Shown: positions 60,136-64,000 of the stretch, one piece after another
How positions within the stretch are numbered: position 1 is the stretch's first letter
Layout: every line of letters begins with the position of its first letter
Source: an uncultured Spartobacteria bacterium
GTDB taxonomy: Bacteria; Verrucomicrobiota; Verrucomicrobiia; Chthoniobacterales; Chthoniobacteraceae
DNA length: 64,000 nt
Direction of reading: 5' to 3'
Assembly (NCBI GenBank): GCA_903919125.1
Contig: CAIXGS010000036.1
Span: 62,001-126,000 of the forward strand
Program-made: the position numbers and the translations under genes
Notes under the pieces: model-generated
What the model was told of the DNA's origin: nothing
Database searches by the model: none
The model's input: the letters and a program-made list of their open reading frames with translations, nothing else

Positions 60136-60981
60136 ATGTCAACTGCACGCAAAGGTTCCGCTGAAATACTGGTCGGCTTGTTTCTCACCATTGGCTTGGG
60201 TGTTTTGGGTATTTTGGCGGTCACCTTCGGCCGCATGACCACTTCGATGGGCAAACCGTATGAGTTGACGGTGATTTTCGCCAACGCTAGCGGCCTTTCC
60301 TCCGGTGCCGATGCCCTGCTGGCTGGCGCGAAGGTGGGTTACATCGGGGGCACGCCCCAGTTGCTGGGCGATTCTTATCGGGTCGCTGTGAAGTTGAAGG
60401 TGCAGGAAAACGTGAAAATCCCGCGGAAGAGCAAGTTCATGGTCGGAAGCGCCAATCTTTTGGGCGACAAATACGTGGATATTGTCCCTTCGGCGGACAT
60501 GGATCCAGCGGACGTCTGGCAACCCGGTGAAGTGATCGAAGGCAGCCGCGCCGGTGGTTTTGAGGAACTCGCCGCTCGTGGGGGAGACGTTTTGGAGCAA
60601 TTGTCTGTAAGTTTAAAGCAGGTTCAGACGCTCACCACTTCGATTAACGAGCGGATTTTAACGGAGTCCAACGTCCAGAACTTGCAGGAAACTTTTGCGA
60701 ATCTAAAGGAGACGACCGCTGGTTTCAAAAAAACGTCGGTCTCCTTGGATAACACCCTCGCCAAAGTGGGCGATGTCACCGAACGCGCCGGTAAGGCGGT
60801 GGATACCTTCCAGAAACTCGGTAAAACTGCAAACGACGGTAAAGGCGCGCTCGGCGTTCTGATCAGCGACAAAGAGACGGCAGAAAATCTCAAGTCGTTA
60901 ATCGCCAACTTGCGGCGCTCCGGAGTCTTGTTTTACAAGGACAAACCCGCGAAGGAACCCGCAAAAGAGAAAGCGCCGTAG
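60136..60981 (+). CDS. mlaD: MlaD-type MCE-domain protein
   Basis: 281 residues: one N-terminal membrane segment (LVGLFLTIGLGVLGILAVTF), an MCE domain at about 40-118 (GLSSGADALLAGAKVGYIGG, KSKFMVGSANLLGDKYVDIV), then a long helical region (150-240) likely forming a coiled coil, and a Lys/Glu-rich tail (KDKPAKEPAKEKAP). Binds phospholipid in the periplasm next to MlaE. The helical C-terminal extension is longer than in E. coli MlaD and may form a tunnel or bridge. No mlaC or mlaB is nearby. Confidence 0.92.
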   Translation: MSTARKGSAEILVGLFLTIGLGVLGILAVTFGRMTTSMGKPYELTVIFANASGLSSGADALLAGAKVGYIGGTPQLLGDSYRVAVKLKVQENVKIPRKSKFMVGSANLLGDKYVDIVPSADMDPADVWQPGEVIEGSRAGGFEELAARGGDVLEQLSVSLKQVQTLTTSINERILTESNVQNLQETFANLKETTAGFKKTSVSLDNTLAKVGDVTERAGKAVDTFQKLGKTANDGKGALGVLISDKETAENLKSLIANLRRSGVLFYKDKPAKEPAKEKAP

Positions 60982-61007
60982 ATCTCCAAATTTCTAGCGG
61001 TCTGGGC

Positions 61008-61634
61008 TTAAAGTTCCGCGATCCGAAGGTTTCGGTACTCGCACTTCATCACGACGTTCCCATGGATTTGTAGGCCGATCGGGGCCGCTCCTGAAAACTT
61101 GGCGTCCGTGTATTCGGAAGCCTTCTTGCCGTTAATCCAACAGCTGAACGTGTTGCCTTTGGCTTGGATTCGGAACGTATTCCATTCGCCTTCGGGATGC
61201 ATGAGGGTTTTGGCTTCCTTAGCTTGTCCCTCTTCTGGGTAGGCGGGTTTACCTCCGGTGTAAAATGAGCCGGACATATCCACTTTAAGGCTCCCCGAGA
61301 TCCCCAACTGGAGCTGGATTTTCGGGCTGCGCATTTCCACTCCCGTATCGACGCCGCGTTCCGTGGTGCCTTTCCATCGAACGTCGAACTCGATCACAAA
61401 GTCGCTGTAGTCCTTTGAGGTCCACAGATAATTGCCCTTCAGTGCCGCGTTGTTTTCGCCCACCAGTACGCCGTTTTCGACCCGCCAGAACTCCTTGGAT
61501 TCTTCCGCTTTAAAATTGGAGAGGTCTGTTCCGTTAAAAAGCGGCGCAAAGTTGGGTTCCTGAGCTGCGCCGATGGAAGTGAGCGCAAGGACGAAGCTGA
61601 GGGCTAGGGGGAGGGGGCGAATGGTCTGGGGCAA
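61008..61634 (-). CDS. Exported DUF1080 (3-keto-disaccharide hydrolase-like) protein
   Basis: 208 residues with a signal peptide ending near TSIGA. DUF1080 jelly-roll core: FAPLFNGTDLSNFKAEESKE, FWRVENGVLVGENNAALKGN, LWTSKDYSDFVIEFDVRWKG, GVDTGVEMRSPKIQLQLG, PEGEWNTFRIQAKGNTFSCW. Some members hydrolyse 3-keto-glycosides; many are uncharacterised. Follows a related gene (61703-62410) on minus after about 68 bases, probably an operon. Confidence 0.88.
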   Translation of the reverse strand: MPQTIRPLPLALSFVLALTSIGAAQEPNFAPLFNGTDLSNFKAEESKEFWRVENGVLVGENNAALKGNYLWTSKDYSDFVIEFDVRWKGTTERGVDTGVEMRSPKIQLQLGISGSLKVDMSGSFYTGGKPAYPEEGQAKEAKTLMHPEGEWNTFRIQAKGNTFSCWINGKKASEYTDAKFSGAAPIGLQIHGNVVMKCEYRNLRIAEL

Positions 61635-61702
61635 ATTTTTGTAGGTGAAGGACCGGAGGCAAGTGGGTTATTGGGGAGCAGCAGCTTTGTCACTTTGGAC
61701 GG

Positions 61703-62410
61703 CTATTTCGTTTTGTAATACTTCACGTCGTCAATAGTCACCTGATTGGACACCAGCAACCGGAGGACCCGTTTGGATTCGTGCGCGATGCCTGGGGAGG
61801 TGAAGCTCCCGATGTTTTGTCCGTCGACTGCGGCCGTCATGGTGTCTCCGACGATGGTGACGCGGAGTGAATGCCAGGTGTTCACGCCGATTTCGTAGGG
61901 GAAAGCCTGCGACTTCGTTTTGAGCAGATCTTGATCCTCTTTGGAAAGCGTTCCGGCCTTGCGCGCATCGTAGTATTTCAACGCCATCCCGCCTGTTTTC
62001 ATGTCCTGAAGCGTCACTTTTTTAGTGCCGAAAGTTGCGGCGCAAAGGTGCCCAGCGTGGACTTCCTTAAAAGTAAGATCGGCAAAGTTTAACATGAGGG
62101 TGTCTTTTTCCTCGTGGAACTTAAACCGCATAGTCGCCGTGCCATCGATGAATTCAAAGGCGTGTCCAACATCAACCGCATGAATGGCTTCTGGGTGGAT
62201 GTAAATGTGGAGTGTGCCGTCCACGAGATCGACTTCCTTGTTCCCTTTTGCGCTCCAGGAACTGCTCGTATTCCAGCCATTCCCCGGTTCATCTTTCACT
62301 TTCTGTGTCTCTGTCCGCTCGAAGTCGTCAGAAAAAACAAGGGTTCCAAGGTTTTCCTCGGCAAAGAGGGGCATGGCGAAACAGAAGGCGAGCAGGGGAA
62401 GTATACGCAT
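61703..62410 (-). CDS. Exported DUF1080/LamG-like protein
   Basis: About 235 residues from ATG 62410 (the longer frame begins 41 residues upstream in unlikely sequence). Signal peptide MRILPLLAFCFAMPLFAE. Concanavalin-like fold pattern: LVFSDDFERTETQKVKDEPG, NGWNTSSSWSAKGNKEVDLV, DGTLHIYIHPEAIHAVDVGH, NTWHSLRVTIVGDTMTAAVD. Similar to the sugar-binding or hydrolase fold of DUF1080 and often co-encoded with it. Function not fixed. Confidence 0.78.
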   Translation of the reverse strand: MRILPLLAFCFAMPLFAEENLGTLVFSDDFERTETQKVKDEPGNGWNTSSSWSAKGNKEVDLVDGTLHIYIHPEAIHAVDVGHAFEFIDGTATMRFKFHEEKDTLMLNFADLTFKEVHAGHLCAATFGTKKVTLQDMKTGGMALKYYDARKAGTLSKEDQDLLKTKSQAFPYEIGVNTWHSLRVTIVGDTMTAAVDGQNIGSFTSPGIAHESKRVLRLLVSNQVTIDDVKYYKTK

Positions 62411-62567
62411 GACGGTTAAGGTAGATTGAAAACTCGTGCAGGAGCAATCGCCTGAGTCACATTTCACAGTAGTCCTTCTCCGCGGTTTACTGTGGAGCTT
62501 TGTGAGCGTTTGAGACGGCCCGCAGATCGACAATTTCTTTTTAGCTCCCTATAAAAACGCTTCCCCC

Positions 62568-63851
62568 ATGAAAACCCTACTTTCTGCCATACTCGCCCTT
62601 GGAATCACTGCGGCGCTCCCTGCGCAGGTGCCGCTCTGGGACCTGAGTAAGGATTCGATCCCGCACGAACTCAATCACGGAGCCAGTCGTTCTCAAAATG
62701 GAACCATGACAGTCGGCGGCGGCAACTATTTCGGTGTGCCCGCGAGCGCCTTCCCAGACCAAAAAAATTTCACCGTCCAAGTCACCGTTTCCTTTCCCCA
62801 ACCCGCTGACGATACGAGCCTCAACGTGTTGCTGAAACAACGTAAGGACGGTGAGGATACCGGCCTTGGCTTGACCTGCATCTATGGAAAGTCCGACTCG
62901 TGGAGAGTGTATCGTCCGATCATTAACGGCATGCATATCGGCGGTATTCGGACGAAGTTCCAGCCGAACACGCCTTACACCTTTACCGTATCGGTTCGTG
63001 ACGGCAGCGCCTCTTATTACCTAGATGACGCGCCCGGTAGTAAGCATTTCACTCTGCTACTTCCCAACGATGAACCGATGTGGGTGGGTAAGAAACTTCT
63101 CCCTCGTGAGACACCCTTTGCCTCAGCTGAGGTCTCCGCATTGAAAGTGTACGGCGCTGATTTCATCTACAAGTCGCCGAAGGAAAAAGTGAGCGCCGAA
63201 CCTCGCGGTGCCATCGCCGGCAAAAACTGGATGATCGACGCGCCCACCGTCGTCGACCCCAAACGTCCCAAGCTGCTTTTTTACGGTGACTCCATTTCTG
63301 GCGGTTATCGGCAACACCTGCTTCCGGCGTTGGACGGCAAAGTTTATGCGTACCACTGGAGTCATTTCGTTGGCGGAATCGATCCCAAGGTGGACGCTGT
63401 CATCAAAGAAGGGGCCGCCGTCGCTGATTTCAAACTCATCTTCTTCAATAACGGACTGCACTCGTTGTCGTGGACACCAGAAAAGGCGACGGACCAGCAG
63501 ATTGCCGACACCACCCGTGCCATTGTGCGCGGCTTTAAGACTGGTGCGCCTCAGGCAAAGCTGTTTTGGATTGCCACAACTCCGCACACCGCCCGTCGTA
63601 GCGACCCCAGCAAGCCAGTAGACGCTTTGGGCGATAAAAACCCCGTTGTCCTTCGCATCAACCGCATTGCGCAAGACGTGATGAAAGAGGAGGGAGTCGA
63701 GGTCATCGATATGTACACTCCCTTCGCTGCCAAACTGGAACTCGCCGCCGGTGATGAATACCACTGGTCCAGTCCCGCTTATAAGATGATTGCCGACGCT
63801 GTAGTGGCCAAGACCAATGAGGTTCTATCGTTAAAAAACGAAGGCAAATAG
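62568..63851 (+). CDS. Exported SGNH hydrolase with N-terminal jelly roll
   Basis: 427 residues. Signal peptide to about residue 19 (ITAALPAQ). An N-terminal concanavalin/LamG-like domain (about 20-205) has NFTVQVTVSFPQPADD and TPYTFTVSVRDGSASYYLDD. The catalytic SGNH domain has Ser242 in LLFYGDSISGGYRQH, FFNNGLHSLSW with the Asn, and the Asp396/His399 pair in DEYHWSSPAY. Likely a carbohydrate esterase that binds its glycan through the first domain. Divergent from the DUF1080-like operon. Confidence 0.82.
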   Translation: MKTLLSAILALGITAALPAQVPLWDLSKDSIPHELNHGASRSQNGTMTVGGGNYFGVPASAFPDQKNFTVQVTVSFPQPADDTSLNVLLKQRKDGEDTGLGLTCIYGKSDSWRVYRPIINGMHIGGIRTKFQPNTPYTFTVSVRDGSASYYLDDAPGSKHFTLLLPNDEPMWVGKKLLPRETPFASAEVSALKVYGADFIYKSPKEKVSAEPRGAIAGKNWMIDAPTVVDPKRPKLLFYGDSISGGYRQHLLPALDGKVYAYHWSHFVGGIDPKVDAVIKEGAAVADFKLIFFNNGLHSLSWTPEKATDQQIADTTRAIVRGFKTGAPQAKLFWIATTPHTARRSDPSKPVDALGDKNPVVLRINRIAQDVMKEEGVEVIDMYTPFAAKLELAAGDEYHWSSPAYKMIADAVVAKTNEVLSLKNEGK

Positions 63852-63901
63852 TCAGCTAATCCTGGGACCCCTCTGCGCCTCAAAAGCGTCCACAGGCCAG
63901 C

Positions 63902-64000
63902 ATGCCTGCTCAATTTGCGCTGGGAAAACTTGAGGACGGGCGCCAGCGGATTACGGGATTTGACGAAGTACCCGCACTTTGTGGGCTTCGCTGTCCCCGA
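63902..64000 (+). CDS. Partial gene running off the window end
   Basis: An ATG at 63902 begins a frame that stays open for 33 codons to the end (MPAQFALGKLEDGRQRITGF and on, ending GLRCPR). The Cys near its end and the LEDG-R-I-F start vaguely recall CoiA-like or zinc-ribbon proteins. Too short to name. Confidence 0.35.
   Translation, partial: MPAQFALGKLEDGRQRITGFDEVPALCGLRCPR

Overview
The window is a dense, mostly chromosomal stretch with about 62 protein genes, no rRNA or tRNA genes that I could recognise, and no CRISPR array or complete insertion sequence. The organism is Gram-negative (BamA, Skp/OmpH, LpxD, MlaEFD, O-antigen ligase). It carries families typical of the Planctomycetota-Verrucomicrobiota group: a PSCyt1/PSCyt2/PSD1 cytochrome protein paired with a DUF1501 protein, DUF1080 sugar hydrolases, exported SGNH hydrolases, DUF1343/NamZ and DUF2934. 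Start codons are often poor or non-ATG (TTG, GTG) and Shine-Dalgarno sequences are mostly weak. I read it as Verrucomicrobiota; class and genus cannot be fixed from this sequence alone.

Layout. 1-11.7 kb is core metabolism and envelope: aroB, purC, a DUF2270 membrane protein, a rhomboid-like protein, then prs, rplY/ctc, pth, rpsF, ssb, and bamA, ompH/skp, lpxD. 11.7-19 kb holds the periplasmic protease Prc, two exported esterases (SGNH and alpha/beta type), a GNAT, a DUF3500 protein, a DUF6572-like protein and a quinone reductase. 19.8-28 kb is surface polysaccharide and envelope: an O-antigen ligase-type protein and two GT4 glycosyltransferases in a translationally coupled minus-strand operon, then a glycosyltransferase-like protein and an AsmA-like protein on plus. 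28-39 kb returns to housekeeping: an esterase, a MiaE-like hydroxylase, a UvrD/PcrA helicase, NamZ, nadD, rsfS, ftsK, a short RodZ-like protein and miaA.

38.8-40.5 kb is a small accessory patch: a DUF2934 protein, an orphan small protein, a 12-bp tandem repeat inside a possible small reading frame, and a VapBC-type toxin-antitoxin pair. 40.6-51.4 kb is the most distinctive locus: an IclR regulator followed, all on plus and with short gaps, by the PSCyt/PSD1 cytochrome protein, a DUF1501 protein, a beta-propeller protein, a short-chain dehydrogenase and a complete sugar-type ABC importer (lipoprotein, double ATPase, permease). I infer a regulated pathway that oxidises or processes a carbohydrate-like compound at the cell surface and imports the product.

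51.4-64 kb carries a spermidine synthase-like protein with a basic tail, a DedA protein, a second rhomboid-like protein, an orphan RND-type adaptor, an AlkA-like glycosylase, metG, an MlaE-MlaF-MlaD lipid transport operon, two DUF1080-type exported proteins, and an SGNH hydrolase with a jelly-roll-like N-terminal domain.

Nothing here is a clear new defence system. The best leads are the IclR/PSD1/DUF1501/ABC operon and two rhomboid-like proteins 50 kb apart that both lack the catalytic serine yet share the same C-terminal motif.
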